NCBI GenBank assembly: GCA_009784825.1
Contig: WQXO01000007.1
Span: 81,474-145,473 of the forward strand
Reading direction: 5' to 3'
DNA: 64,000 nucleotides
Origin: Oscillospiraceae bacterium
GTDB taxonomy: Bacteria > Bacillota > Clostridia > Oscillospirales > Ruminococcaceae
The position numbers and the translations under genes were made by a program. The number at the start of each line of letters is the position of its first letter. Position 1 is the stretch's first letter. A model generated the notes under the pieces. The model saw nothing but the letters and a program-made list of their open reading frames with translations. It was not told the origin of the DNA and did not search any database. This document shows positions 48,902-58,011 of this stretch, one piece after another.

Positions 48902-48913
48902 ACGATATATCGT
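48902..48913. promoter_or_regulatory. Putative operator of the XRE regulator
   Basis: ACGATATATCGT, a perfect 12-bp palindrome just before the XRE ribosome binding site. A related GCGATATATCC lies at about 48856, so the intergenic region between the divergent genes may hold two sites. Confidence 0.55.
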
Positions 48914-48934
48914 AAATCAAGGAGAAATTTGTAC

Positions 48935-49177
48935 ATGACTACCAAAGAAGCCATCGAGAAAAGAATAATCGAACTATGCGATGAACGAGGAATAGCTATA
49001 AATGCACTTGCCAATCATGCGGGGATACCCCCATCTACAGTTTATAGTATGTTGAATATAAAAAGCAAGAACCCAGGTGTTGTTTCAATAAAAAAACTAT
49101 GTGATGGGTTGGATATTTCATTACGAGAGTTTTTCGATTCTGATATTTTCAATGATTTGGAACAGGAAATAAAATAG
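48935..49177 (+). CDS. XRE family helix-turn-helix regulator
   Basis: 80 aa, a single Cro/C1-type HTH (INALANHAGIPPSTVYSMLN then VSIKKLCDGLDISLREFF). The start is ATG 48935 with AAGGAG upstream; a TTG two codons earlier is less likely. It is divergent from the giant surface-protein gene, with palindromic sites between them, so it may control that gene and itself. The 3' end belongs to a 68-bp segment repeated at 56902-56969. Confidence 0.9.
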   Translation: MTTKEAIEKRIIELCDERGIAINALANHAGIPPSTVYSMLNIKSKNPGVVSIKKLCDGLDISLREFFDSDIFNDLEQEIK

Positions 49178-49228
49178 TATAATTGACAAAACATAGATTT
49201 AATGCTATAAACTACCAGAAAACTTAAA
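49161..49228. repeat. 68-bp direct repeat, copy 1 (xre 3' end plus promoter)
   Basis: 65 of 68 bases match 56902-56969. It covers the last codons and stop of the XRE gene and a promoter. Confidence 0.88.
49183..49211 (+). promoter_or_regulatory. Promoter downstream of the XRE gene
   Basis: TTGACA, 17-bp spacer, TATAAA. It points into a region with no clear gene and toward a facing promoter at 49349-49377. Confidence 0.6.
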
Positions 49229-49282
49229 AAGCGTGTTCAAGGAGATTTCACATTTTGAACATCCGCATTTTCTTTTACAAGA

Positions 49283-49342
49283 AAAGTCCCCCTCTGGGAC
49301 ACATCAGACACCGAAGCGCCGAGAGGTGCGGGGGGTCTCATA
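49283..49342 (-). ncRNA. Possible small structured RNA
   Basis: From the minus-strand promoter at 49349-49377 the transcript would run through a GC-rich segment with CCCCC/GGGGG arms and then GACTTTTC, terminator-like. A 34-codon frame starting MRPPAPLGAS on this strand lacks a ribosome binding site; a TTG frame on the other strand has AAGGAG but no known relative. RNA is the better reading. Nothing else is seen in 49229-49439. Confidence 0.4.
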
Positions 49343-49348
49343 AAGGAA

Positions 49349-49377
49349 ATTATACAACACAATGCGTAATCTGTCAA
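49349..49377 (-). promoter_or_regulatory. Minus-strand promoter in the XRE-acetyltransferase gap
   Basis: TTGACA, 17-bp spacer, TATAAT, both consensus. Confidence 0.75.
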
Positions 49378-49439
49378 GTGTCTCGCTTATTCAAAATTGC
49401 TCTCAAAAAGCAAATAAAACACTGGTTTTTTTGAATTCG

Positions 49440-49967
49440 TCAGACATTGTTTACCGAATTGTCAAGAGCATATATGCTGTTTTCCTCATCTTTGATATTA
49501 AATCCCATTTTTATCCAAAACGGCGAACTATCACCATAGGCATTATCTGCATATAGAGATATTTTATCGCCTTTATAGAAACATAAGACATGGTTTATTA
49601 GCTTATCGCCATAGCCTTTCCCTCGTTTTATTGCAGAAATCATGCAATCAGAAACAATAATATTATATTCATGTACTATATTCGCAGGAACATTAAACAC
49701 ATCAAAAAGAAACTTTTGATGTTCCTTAGGAAAATCGTGAGCATCATAAATGATACAATAACCTATAATTTTAGTTTTCGTACCGAAATTCAAAAAAATC
49801 TTGGGATAATCTATAATCATAAGAAAAATATTTTTGTTCTTTTGTTCAAATGTTTGTTTGGAAAGTATATTAAAATCACGAGGAAACTCAAAAGCGTTCA
49901 ACACTTTTTTATAATCATTTTGATTTTCATGATTATAACACTCAATTCTTATAATTTCGTTATTCAT
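49440..49967 (-). CDS. GNAT-type acetyltransferase-like protein
   Basis: 175 aa. The acetyl-CoA loop is seen as AIKRGKGYGDKLINHVL (R-x-G-x-G) and the C-terminal beta strand as SPFWIKMGFN. ATG 49967 is used because GGACGGAG precedes it; a GTG 15 nt upstream is weaker. It is the last gene of the HNH/STAND/AlbA_2 operon, 23 bp after the AlbA_2 gene. Substrate unknown. Confidence 0.75.
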   Translation of the reverse strand: MNNEIIRIECYNHENQNDYKKVLNAFEFPRDFNILSKQTFEQKNKNIFLMIIDYPKIFLNFGTKTKIIGYCIIYDAHDFPKEHQKFLFDVFNVPANIVHEYNIIVSDCMISAIKRGKGYGDKLINHVLCFYKGDKISLYADNAYGDSSPFWIKMGFNIKDEENSIYALDNSVNNV

Positions 49968-49990
49968 TAACTCCGTCCCCACAATGCGAG

Positions 49991-51358
49991 TTATTTAACA
50001 ATCCATTTACCGTTTTTCTTAGCACCCTCACGCTCAATTAACCCATTATTCTGTAACTTCTTTACTTCACGGGAAACAGTTCTTCGAGGCATACACAGTA
50101 ATTCAGATAATTTATCATAAGTTATTACCGGATTATCAGAAATTGCTTCTAAAAGACGGCAGGTGTTATCATCTAAATTTATAGTGCCATTTGCAGTGCC
50201 TTTGTTTGGCACTATATTTTTGCCATTTGCATTCGTGCGTTCAGCAATTGCCTTATTATTATTACGAATGTGAAAGCAAATCATAAATTCTGTTGAACTA
50301 ATCTTGAATTCGGGTTCAGGGAGATTGTCAGCTAAACAGGCAGCTTTGATTTTCTCAATGCCACGCCCCCATGCTTCAATTTGCCCCGAACGGAAGAAAG
50401 CGTTTGCGATTAGCGGATTATAAGGTGCTGATTTATTAGCATTTTGCAAATCTTTCTCTGTAATTCCAACGGGCAATCTCGCACAGTTATAAACATAAAC
50501 TTTATCATCGTAAACTCTAATCTGAATCGGATTTCCTGTCTCGTATGACCGATGCACGACAGCGTTCAAAATTGCTTCCCTTAATGCTTCACGAGGCATA
50601 GGGTACTCGTCAATTCTTTGAATTCCCTCATAACGAATTAATCCCTTAAAATATTTCGTGTAAATCGTGTCCATAACTCGGTCGGGAATAGTAATCAATG
50701 AACCGTTAATCTCGTCTTGATACAGAATATCTGCATCGTTTTCAAAATAACCGATTTTCACATAACAACCCAAACACCACCTTTCGGGATTATGGTGGAA
50801 CGATAACACTGCGGCTTTCAAAAGATACTCTCTCTCAGTGAGGTTTAACGCTTGGAGCAGTTCAAGATTGTCACATTCTACATCTTCGGGAGTAAGCCGT
50901 TTGCTTGATACGGCTTTTTTTCGGAAAATGTCGAAAGTGTCATTATAAAAATCGTCAACACTTATTTTCGTAACAGGGACGGAATCCCATGTTTTACCAT
51001 ATTTTCCGAGTAAAAGCTCATCTAAAGCATAGCCGGTTAGTTCTTGATTGGTACTGCCTGTGCGGTAATAATACTTACCTCTGTAACTTATGGCGTTGTA
51101 ATGCGAAGCGACTTTTATGCTGATATATTCCTTGTCGGCTTCACTATGGAGGTTCACGTCTGCGATAATCCCCATTGTTGTGCGAATTTTATTGGGTAAT
51201 TCCTCTAACAGCTTTTTCGCGTTTTGGAGCTGAACAATCTCGCCTTTGTCGTTTCGCCCGACCTCAAGAACGCCGCCTTGTGCATTAGCAAAGCCGCATA
51301 TCCACTTTAAATATTCGTCCCGCCACGATTCTTTCCACTCGATGTTTTGGTTTTCCAT
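49991..51358 (-). CDS. AlbA_2 (Schlafen-type) ATP-binding regulator with winged HTH
   Basis: 455 aa. The N-terminal AlbA_2 domain (IEWKESWRDEYLKWICGFAN, GGVLEVGRNDKG) is followed by a divergent HATPase-like region with AILNAVVHRSYETG and GRGIEKI, and by a C-terminal winged HTH (ITYDKLSELLCMPRRTVSREVKKLQ). The family is widespread in mobile elements and defence islands, with roles proposed in nucleic-acid binding and regulation. It lies 66 bp after the STAND gene and may regulate that operon. Confidence 0.88.
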   Translation of the reverse strand: MENQNIEWKESWRDEYLKWICGFANAQGGVLEVGRNDKGEIVQLQNAKKLLEELPNKIRTTMGIIADVNLHSEADKEYISIKVASHYNAISYRGKYYYRTGSTNQELTGYALDELLLGKYGKTWDSVPVTKISVDDFYNDTFDIFRKKAVSSKRLTPEDVECDNLELLQALNLTEREYLLKAAVLSFHHNPERWCLGCYVKIGYFENDADILYQDEINGSLITIPDRVMDTIYTKYFKGLIRYEGIQRIDEYPMPREALREAILNAVVHRSYETGNPIQIRVYDDKVYVYNCARLPVGITEKDLQNANKSAPYNPLIANAFFRSGQIEAWGRGIEKIKAACLADNLPEPEFKISSTEFMICFHIRNNNKAIAERTNANGKNIVPNKGTANGTINLDDNTCRLLEAISDNPVITYDKLSELLCMPRRTVSREVKKLQNNGLIEREGAKKNGKWIVK

Positions 51359-51424
51359 TGATTGATTCCTCTCTTTTGCTAATTATGAGCGAAAATTTCT
51401 TGAATGTCAAGAATGATAAACAAA

Positions 51425-54400
51425 TTAATAATCCATAATTTGTTGCGTTAATATTCTGGCATTAGCAATATCGCTTCGATATAAAATATCCCATATATTC
51501 AAACAGTTTTCCCTCACTTCATCATTATTGGTCGCACGGTCATATATTCTTGTAATTAATTTCGGTAATTCACTAACAATAGAATAATACCCGCCTTTTC
51601 GCATATCTTCTATGTTTTTTCTGTTATCAACAAATTGTTCACATAAATGAAAAACTATTTCAGTCACAAATTCAATCGGAACATCATTTTTCTCTATATA
51701 ATGCTCAAACGCCAAAAATGATTCGTTTGGATTTAATGATATAATCTTTTTGATTAGCTCTATATCTTCCGCAGGATTAAACTTTGAATGATAAAACAAT
51801 CGGCTCAAATGTTTTTTCGATTCTTTGGGATATTTTAGCATTTCCTCAATAACAGATTTTGATTTGTCGCGAAGTCTTAATTTATCCATCAAATCTACCG
51901 CTACTTTGGTGCAACCTTCGACTTGCTCACAAGATAACTTACCGTTAAATATCATATCTTTAAATATATCTACATCATCACAAACGATATATAAATTACA
52001 TGCAAGAAAGGCTCCGTTTCTGCTACATTTTTCGTTTTCCGAATAGAAAAGATTAGTTATTATAGAATTACATTCATCTTTATTGTCTGCCCACAATTTA
52101 AAAATTAAATAAATTGCCCTTCTATGACTCGCTATTCTTTCATCGCTCTTAACAAGTGCAAAGAACCACTCAACAGACTGTTCTTTTTTTATATTATATG
52201 TTGCAATTACCGCCTCTAAAATTGCAAGGCGAATCGCTGGGTTCTCATCTATTATTAATTCCTCAATTGCAGATTTTAACATATCATATCTATCATATTT
52301 CCCCCACAATAAACTTGACAAAGCACATACCGCACTACCTCTAACAGTGTTAAGATAAGTTATTTCTAAATCATCGCTTTCCCTATCTTTTTCTTCATAG
52401 TTTAAAGCTAAATAAATGACTCTCTCAATAATTTCATCAGACCAATCACAGTCAGCTCTATTACGAATTAACCGACAGAATTCCATGCACATATTCAATT
52501 CGTCTTTTTCGGGATGGACAAGTGCAAAATTAACAGTCTGTGAAATAGATTCAAATGTTGCAGGGTTCCAATTTTCAATTTCTTTTGGTGGTTCGTCTTT
52601 TGAGGCGATTGACCAAACAGCTTGTATATAATGTCTATCTACTGTTAGAGGAAATTTTTGTGCTAAAACAACAAATCGTTCCGGATTTATATTACCTGCG
52701 TTTTCATATAATCGAGAAAATGCAAAATGTGATGACTCAGAACTCCCCCACCTTCGTTGAGATTTTATCAAAAACTCTTTATTGCATAATTTTTTATTAT
52801 TGATTAGTTTTAACCAATAATTATCTGAGAATTTCATAGAAACCTCTTGTGATATAGAAGCGTTTACCCAATCTGATGAAATTTTAGGTTTTATACCGCC
52901 TAATTCATGTCCCTTAAATCTGCGTTCTAAAACCCTAATAAGTTGTTTAGTAATCTTAGATGTTCTTGTTTCGTCTAATGCAGGTAATAAAAACGCTTGT
53001 AATTCGCCCCAATATGCCAAATATATTTCGCCAAATCCAGTTTGCGAATTACCATTTCTTACGGCTTTATTATGCTCAAATCTATATTCTGCTATTTCTA
53101 ACTCGCTTGGTTCACGAAATTTAGAGATAGACACCTCTAAATCTGAGAATATTTCATCGGAACATACTTTTGAATACTTTTCAATCAACTTTTTAGCCGC
53201 AGTTAACTTTGTATCGTGCTTGCCGGTTTCATCAGACATATGTGAACATGAATCACTAATTAACCATTTAATGACATCATCAGCAAAATTAGAAGAAAGC
53301 ATAATTGATGAATATAATAAAACTTCGTTAACGATTAGCGAGGTTGAATTGCAATAGGTTCTAAAATATTTTATATATTTTTCCTGATGCCTTTCTGCTA
53401 ACACTTCGCCGGCAACAATTATCATATTGACTATTTCTCTGCCTAAATTCGCTCTATCATGACATCGCCACGAATAGTCTTCACAATAATTCTTTTTTTC
53501 AAAAATAGGCATAAACTTTTCCCATAAATATTCGGGGAATTCATTGCTTAACTGTTTGAAAACATTAAAATCAGAATCTATATAACTACCGATATTGTCC
53601 TCAAACGCTTCGTCACTACTTTCAATTATAGTTTCTAATAATCTGGCTGCTCTCATTAAATCATTTTTCGCCATTTTCTTGAAATGAAAGTAATTGTGCT
53701 TCTTAATTTCTGGATTTGTAGCAAGCAGTTTCAATCGTATATCGAACAGTTTGTCAGAATCTTTCTCCATATCCCAACACAACGCTCCGTATATTTTCGT
53801 GTCAATATTTTCATCTTTTAAAATATACGGCTCAATGAAATCTGCTACCGCATCTCCTATATGTTCGCTAACCGAACGGAGAAGATTTATTGCTATAAAA
53901 TCCTTGTCAGATTTAAACAATGAAGAAATATAGCCATTTCTTATAAAATGCTCAATATAATATGGATGACTTAACATAACCGTGTTTGTGATTGCATCAA
54001 GCCAGTTTGTCATGTTTTTTTCTATAAAATCTAATATTGGTTGCTCTGCTTTAATTTGTCCGATTACTTCCCAAACTACATATTTCATATAAAAGCGAAC
54101 ATTATCGCTTTGTAACAGTATTTTACAACATTCTACTAATTTTGATTGGTCAATCTCCGCAAGATTTTGTAATAACATTTGAAGTTGATAACGTATTTGT
54201 GGAGTTTGCATGTCAACCGAACCTAATAATAAGTCAATTGAAGTGCCTGTATATACTTTCTCAACCATTGTTTCGACAACAAACACATCGAAAAAACTTT
54301 GATGAACAAAAAACACCAAAATATCAATTTCGATAATTATACCCTCTGAAATTGCCAATTCTCTTGTTTGGGGTGAACATATATTCATCATTGATTTAGG

Positions 54401-56002
54401 AATAGACGTTCTTGAAGATAAACTCATTTTATCAATAATAGTTGTTTTTAATTTACATACATCTGTATGATTTATGCCCGATTTTTCACATTTTTTCTCA
54501 AATTGTTCCCAAAACGCTCTAATTAAGTGATATGCAGAAGCGTACTGTGTGCTTTTTCTTTCTGTGTCTAATTTACTCCAAATATATAGATTGTTTATAT
54601 TTCTTAATAATTCTTTGAATTTAGCGTTAAAAGCCTCATAACAACCACCAACAATAGCTTTGACTACCTCATCGTCTAAATCATTTATTACAATTCGCTC
54701 CCATTGCATATTCTGATTATGTTCTTCTTCATTATCAAACAGCAGTTTTATACCGCTATCATTTTCCACATCAAAAGTTCGGCAAACAAAGATAACAGAC
54801 ACTTTGCTTTGATTGCTATCATCGGAATTGTTTCTATTCACTTGCTTGATTAATTCTTTACAGACATCTAATGCCGTTCTTGTATTTTGCGTTGTCCAAC
54901 GTATTGCATCTAATTGGTCTAATATAAGAACACTGTTTTTATTTGGCTCTAATTGTGATAAACACAGCACGGGTGATTTAGTTAAGTCTAATATATTCTC
55001 ACCATAAACTCTCGCAGAGGTTTCGGGTATATATTTATCAAGTTTTAATGCTAAATATAATATTTCATTCTCTTTCAACTTTTGAATCAATTCTTGAACA
55101 ACACCACTTTTGCCAGAACCAGCTTTGCCGTGTATCACCACTGATTTACCTTCTAATATATATGAATACACTTGTTCTGTTTCATTTCTTCCAACCAAAC
55201 CACTATTTAATGAAACAAAAGAAGATTTAAAAGTTTCGTTAAGAGTTTGAATTCTCGGTAAGATTTGAGAGTTATTTGTTAAATCATATCTATAAATATT
55301 CTTACTTTCAAGATAATTATTAATCTCTAATGTAGAAATATTATGTCCAAATCGGTTATTCTCACCTATATAATTTAAGAGTAGATTATATACAGTTTCG
55401 GAATCAGCAGAGAAAGTATCTGATATACGGTCAATTATATCTTCTTGTGAACTTTTTGAATCTGGAAAAAGAACAAATTCGATACGCGACAAATAGTTTT
55501 TAGCTAATCTATACCCATTTTCATCTTCGCTCAAATCCATATTATTCAAAAACAATTTAAAATTATTTTCAATATCAGGTGCATTTTTATTTGGAATTGC
55601 TTTTATTTGATAATTGTAAAAATCCATAGGGTTGTCAGAACTATTTTCTGCGCGTGAAATCAATGTTTGCATTGACTGACAACTTAATGGTGTAACGAAT
55701 TTATAGAAATGATTCACATTTAATTCAAGATGCTTTTTTATACGCATAAATATTCCACGACTGTTCAAATCTGAAATTGACCAAGAATCTTTATTTGCAT
55801 TGCTACCTTTACATTGATGTAATTCAACAATATTATCTTTTTTATGTGTTATTAAATCTATTCCTTCTTCAATTTCTCCAACCGGTTCATGTATTAAAGA
55901 AGATATTTGCTCATGGCACAACTTTAAGAGTTGCTTAGCAACCCAACGGTTTTCATATCTATTGCCAAATTTATCAGAGCGTCCACCAATTTCATATGCC
56001 AT
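51425..56002 (-). CDS. Nuclease-STAND NTPase with helical-repeat C-terminus (Avs-like)
   Basis: 1525 aa. The N-terminus looks like a PD-(D/E)xK nuclease of the Cap4/DUF4297 kind: E17, then D49 in EEGIDL and Q63-C-K65 in ELHQCKG. A STAND-type P-loop NTPase follows: GRNETEQ, Walker A GKAGSGKS at 292-299 and Walker B SVLILDQLDAIRW at 357-369. From about residue 600 the chain is alpha-helical with TPR/HEAT-like periodicity to the end. This order of effector, STAND switch and sensor repeats is that of Avs antiviral proteins, which sense phage proteins and then cut DNA. It lies 15 bp after an HNH nuclease gene, with GGAG before the ATG. The coding sequence is distinctly AT-rich, a sign of transfer. 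Confidence 0.82.
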   Translation of the reverse strand: MAYEIGGRSDKFGNRYENRWVAKQLLKLCHEQISSLIHEPVGEIEEGIDLITHKKDNIVELHQCKGSNANKDSWSISDLNSRGIFMRIKKHLELNVNHFYKFVTPLSCQSMQTLISRAENSSDNPMDFYNYQIKAIPNKNAPDIENNFKLFLNNMDLSEDENGYRLAKNYLSRIEFVLFPDSKSSQEDIIDRISDTFSADSETVYNLLLNYIGENNRFGHNISTLEINNYLESKNIYRYDLTNNSQILPRIQTLNETFKSSFVSLNSGLVGRNETEQVYSYILEGKSVVIHGKAGSGKSGVVQELIQKLKENEILYLALKLDKYIPETSARVYGENILDLTKSPVLCLSQLEPNKNSVLILDQLDAIRWTTQNTRTALDVCKELIKQVNRNNSDDSNQSKVSVIFVCRTFDVENDSGIKLLFDNEEEHNQNMQWERIVINDLDDEVVKAIVGGCYEAFNAKFKELLRNINNLYIWSKLDTERKSTQYASAYHLIRAFWEQFEKKCEKSGINHTDVCKLKTTIIDKMSLSSRTSIPKSMMNICSPQTRELAISEGIIIEIDILVFFVHQSFFDVFVVETMVEKVYTGTSIDLLLGSVDMQTPQIRYQLQMLLQNLAEIDQSKLVECCKILLQSDNVRFYMKYVVWEVIGQIKAEQPILDFIEKNMTNWLDAITNTVMLSHPYYIEHFIRNGYISSLFKSDKDFIAINLLRSVSEHIGDAVADFIEPYILKDENIDTKIYGALCWDMEKDSDKLFDIRLKLLATNPEIKKHNYFHFKKMAKNDLMRAARLLETIIESSDEAFEDNIGSYIDSDFNVFKQLSNEFPEYLWEKFMPIFEKKNYCEDYSWRCHDRANLGREIVNMIIVAGEVLAERHQEKYIKYFRTYCNSTSLIVNEVLLYSSIMLSSNFADDVIKWLISDSCSHMSDETGKHDTKLTAAKKLIEKYSKVCSDEIFSDLEVSISKFREPSELEIAEYRFEHNKAVRNGNSQTGFGEIYLAYWGELQAFLLPALDETRTSKITKQLIRVLERRFKGHELGGIKPKISSDWVNASISQEVSMKFSDNYWLKLINNKKLCNKEFLIKSQRRWGSSESSHFAFSRLYENAGNINPERFVVLAQKFPLTVDRHYIQAVWSIASKDEPPKEIENWNPATFESISQTVNFALVHPEKDELNMCMEFCRLIRNRADCDWSDEIIERVIYLALNYEEKDRESDDLEITYLNTVRGSAVCALSSLLWGKYDRYDMLKSAIEELIIDENPAIRLAILEAVIATYNIKKEQSVEWFFALVKSDERIASHRRAIYLIFKLWADNKDECNSIITNLFYSENEKCSRNGAFLACNLYIVCDDVDIFKDMIFNGKLSCEQVEGCTKVAVDLMDKLRLRDKSKSVIEEMLKYPKESKKHLSRLFYHSKFNPAEDIELIKKIISLNPNESFLAFEHYIEKNDVPIEFVTEIVFHLCEQFVDNRKNIEDMRKGGYYSIVSELPKLITRIYDRATNNDEVRENCLNIWDILYRSDIANARILTQQIMDY

Positions 56003-56017
56003 TATAATTCACTCCTA

Positions 56018-56581
56018 TTATGTCATTTCAATAAATCTCTTCAAAAAGCACCCCTCAATGCAATAAACCGTCAACTTCCCCCCGTGTTCACCCGCTATAC
56101 ACGTCTGTTCTAACGAACACACTGAATAAAGCTCATCAACACCTTTATCCAACGTGCCTTGCTTTTCATGCAGGGAATACAGATATTTCAAATATTTTCC
56201 CTCGGCAATCCTGTGATGGTTGTCTTTCGCTTTAAGTCCACACCATTCATACAGCCCCTTGCAACCTTTACTCGAATTGCATGATTTACAAACACTGACA
56301 ACATTATCGGGAATATCCTCACCACCGCAAACTTGGGAAAGGATATGGTCGGTAGTGAGTTTGTCGGTATTACCACAGTAAATACATACATTTCCTTGCT
56401 CTTTTTCCCGAAGCCATTCTCGAACGGTACTTGACCACGACATAGAGCCGTCACACAGCTTTTTGTATGTATTCATAATCATACCATAGTTCTGCTTGCC
56501 CAACCCGGCTGACTCTGACACAATTTTTGCATATTGCCAAAAGATTATTTGTTTTATTGTTTTAACGCTTTTATGCGGCAT
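56018..56581 (-). CDS. HNH endonuclease
   Basis: 187 aa from ATG 56581, which has GGAG 5 nt upstream. The HNH core is clear: CIYCGN, TTDHILSQ, DNVVSVCKSCNSSK, with two CxxC zinc pairs and the DH and N catalytic residues. Directly upstream of the nuclease-STAND gene in one operon, it may be a second effector or a partner. No methyltransferase is near, so it is not a simple restriction system. Confidence 0.88.
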   Translation of the reverse strand: MPHKSVKTIKQIIFWQYAKIVSESAGLGKQNYGMIMNTYKKLCDGSMSWSSTVREWLREKEQGNVCIYCGNTDKLTTDHILSQVCGGEDIPDNVVSVCKSCNSSKGCKGLYEWCGLKAKDNHHRIAEGKYLKYLYSLHEKQGTLDKGVDELYSVCSLEQTCIAGEHGGKLTVYCIEGCFLKRFIEMT

Positions 56582-56593
56582 AAGTCTCTCCAA

Positions 56594-56677
56594 TCACATC
56601 ATTTCTTTTGTTGCAGTTGAATTATTACTGTCCAATTCAATCGCCTCTACACTCATATCTAACGGTTTTATTTTCAT
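56594..56677 (-). CDS. Short leader ORF of the HNH operon (27 aa)
   Basis: MKIKPLDMSVEAIELDSNNS and seven more residues. It ends 12 nt before the HNH ATG and lies in the mRNA leader. The ribosome binding site is poor. It may be a truncated gene or a leader peptide. Confidence 0.3.
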   Translation of the reverse strand: MKIKPLDMSVEAIELDSNNSTATKEMM

Positions 56678-56761
56678 GCAGAATCACGTTTAACTCCATT
56701 TAAAGGTGTTATCAGTCTCCATTCGGCTTATCATCCCCTTTAAGTATGTCGATAATCACCG

Positions 56762-56818
56762 AACCTATACTATATATAGTATAGGTTGCATTATAACATA
56801 ATTGAGACGAAAAATCAA
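56762..56818 (-). promoter_or_regulatory. Promoter and 26-bp palindromic operator of the defence operon
   Basis: Minus strand TTGATT (56813-56818), 17-bp spacer, TATAAT (56790-56795). Directly downstream lies a perfect 26-bp palindrome (arm AACCTATACTATA, 56762-56787) at the start of transcription, placed to block initiation. The rest of 56678-57032 holds the repeat copy and promoter of the Bro-N gene. Confidence 0.78.
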
Positions 56819-56901
56819 CAATTTTCTGGATTAAAAAGGAAAAATGATTTGTTTACCCTTAAAACAATCAAAACAACGGAAATCGGATTGACGTTAAGAG
56901 A

Positions 56902-56969
56902 AACAGGAAATAAAATAGTATAATTGACAAAACATAGATTTCATGCTATAATTTACCAGAAAACTTAAA
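56902..56969. repeat. 68-bp direct repeat, copy 2
   Basis: It carries the last XRE codons (EQEIK-stop) without an XRE gene, followed by the promoter. See 49161-49228. Confidence 0.88.
56924..56952 (+). promoter_or_regulatory. Promoter of the Bro-N gene
   Basis: TTGACA, 17-bp spacer, TATAAT, full consensus. The leader is about 75 nt with AGGAGG before the ATG. Confidence 0.85.
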
Positions 56970-57032
56970 TTCAGACAGACTCCGTTAAGGCATTGATGAT
57001 ATTGTTGCTGAAATCGAAGGAGGAAAATCATA

Positions 57033-57932
57033 ATGAGTGAGCCTAAAAATAAGATTAAATTATTCGAGGACAAGCAAGTTCGTCACGTTTGGGACGATGA
57101 AAACGAGAAATACTGGCTTTCTGTTTTGGATATAGTCGGTATTCTTACCGAACAACCCGATTACGAAAAAACTAAAAACTACTGGAAATGGCTTAAAAAG
57201 AAGCTGAAAGACGAAGGAAGTCAGTTGGTTAGAGATACTACCCAACTTGACAAGAACGGTCAACCGGTTAGTAATACTACCCAGTTGAAAATGCTTGCAC
57301 CGGACGGCAAAATGCGGCTTACCGATGTTATGGACACAGAGCAGGTTTTACGGCTTATTCAGTCTATTCCGAGTAAAAAAGCCGAGCCGTTTAAGCTGTG
57401 GCTCGCCAAAGTCGGGAGCGAACGCATTGATGAAACCGTTGACCCCGAATTGTCAATCGACCGTGCTATTCAGAATTACCGCCGCTTGGGTTACAGCGAA
57501 AACTGGATAAATCAACGAATTAAATCAATCGAGGTGCGGAAGGCATTGACAGACGAATGGGATAAAAGCGGAGTTGACGAAACCGAAGAATACGCCGCTC
57601 TCACCGATTTGATGAGCAAGACGTGGAGCGGCATGACTACCCGTGAATATCGCAAATACAAGGGCTTGAAGAAAGAAAATCTGCGTGACAACATGACTAA
57701 CACCGAGCTTGTACTTAATATGCTTGCGGAAGTCGCCGCCACGGAAATATCTGTCGAACGCAAACCCGTCGGGTTCGTCGAAAGTGCGGAGGTTGCGAAA
57801 GAGGGGGCGAAAGCCGCCAAAGTCGCACGTCAGCAGATTGAAAAAAGCACAGGAAAATCCGCTGTTAGCCCGCTGAACGCTAAAAGTCTGGGGCAACGGC
57901 AAATCACATTGATTGAGAGTGAAGAAAATTAA
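57033..57932 (+). CDS. Bro-N domain protein (phage antirepressor/DinD-like)
   Basis: 299 aa. The N-terminal Bro domain reads KIKLFEDKQVRHVWDDENEKYWLSVLDIVGILTEQPDYEKTKNYWKWLKKKL (key positions 8-59). The middle MRLTDVMDTEQVLRLIQSIPSKKAEPFKLWLAKVG is typical, and the C-terminal half is helical and charged, as in damage-inducible DinD-type proteins. Members bind DNA in phages and mobile elements. It is expressed from the duplicated promoter and is convergent to the DUF1848 gene. Its exact role is unknown. Confidence 0.88.
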   Translation: MSEPKNKIKLFEDKQVRHVWDDENEKYWLSVLDIVGILTEQPDYEKTKNYWKWLKKKLKDEGSQLVRDTTQLDKNGQPVSNTTQLKMLAPDGKMRLTDVMDTEQVLRLIQSIPSKKAEPFKLWLAKVGSERIDETVDPELSIDRAIQNYRRLGYSENWINQRIKSIEVRKALTDEWDKSGVDETEEYAALTDLMSKTWSGMTTREYRKYKGLKKENLRDNMTNTELVLNMLAEVAATEISVERKPVGFVESAEVAKEGAKAAKVARQQIEKSTGKSAVSPLNAKSLGQRQITLIESEEN

Positions 57933-58011
57933 CAACAATAATTCTGAAATCATCTTATATCAAGCCCCGGACGAATTAAACAAACTTGATTAAACCGCAT
58001 TGCAAAGCCTT

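Noticed and set aside
49255..49434. 59-codon + strand frame starting TTG after AAGGAG
   Set aside because: It has a binding site and promoter, but the sequence is a low-likelihood protein (many Arg, Cys and Pro from the GC-rich hairpin) and no family is recognised. A structured RNA on the other strand is more likely.
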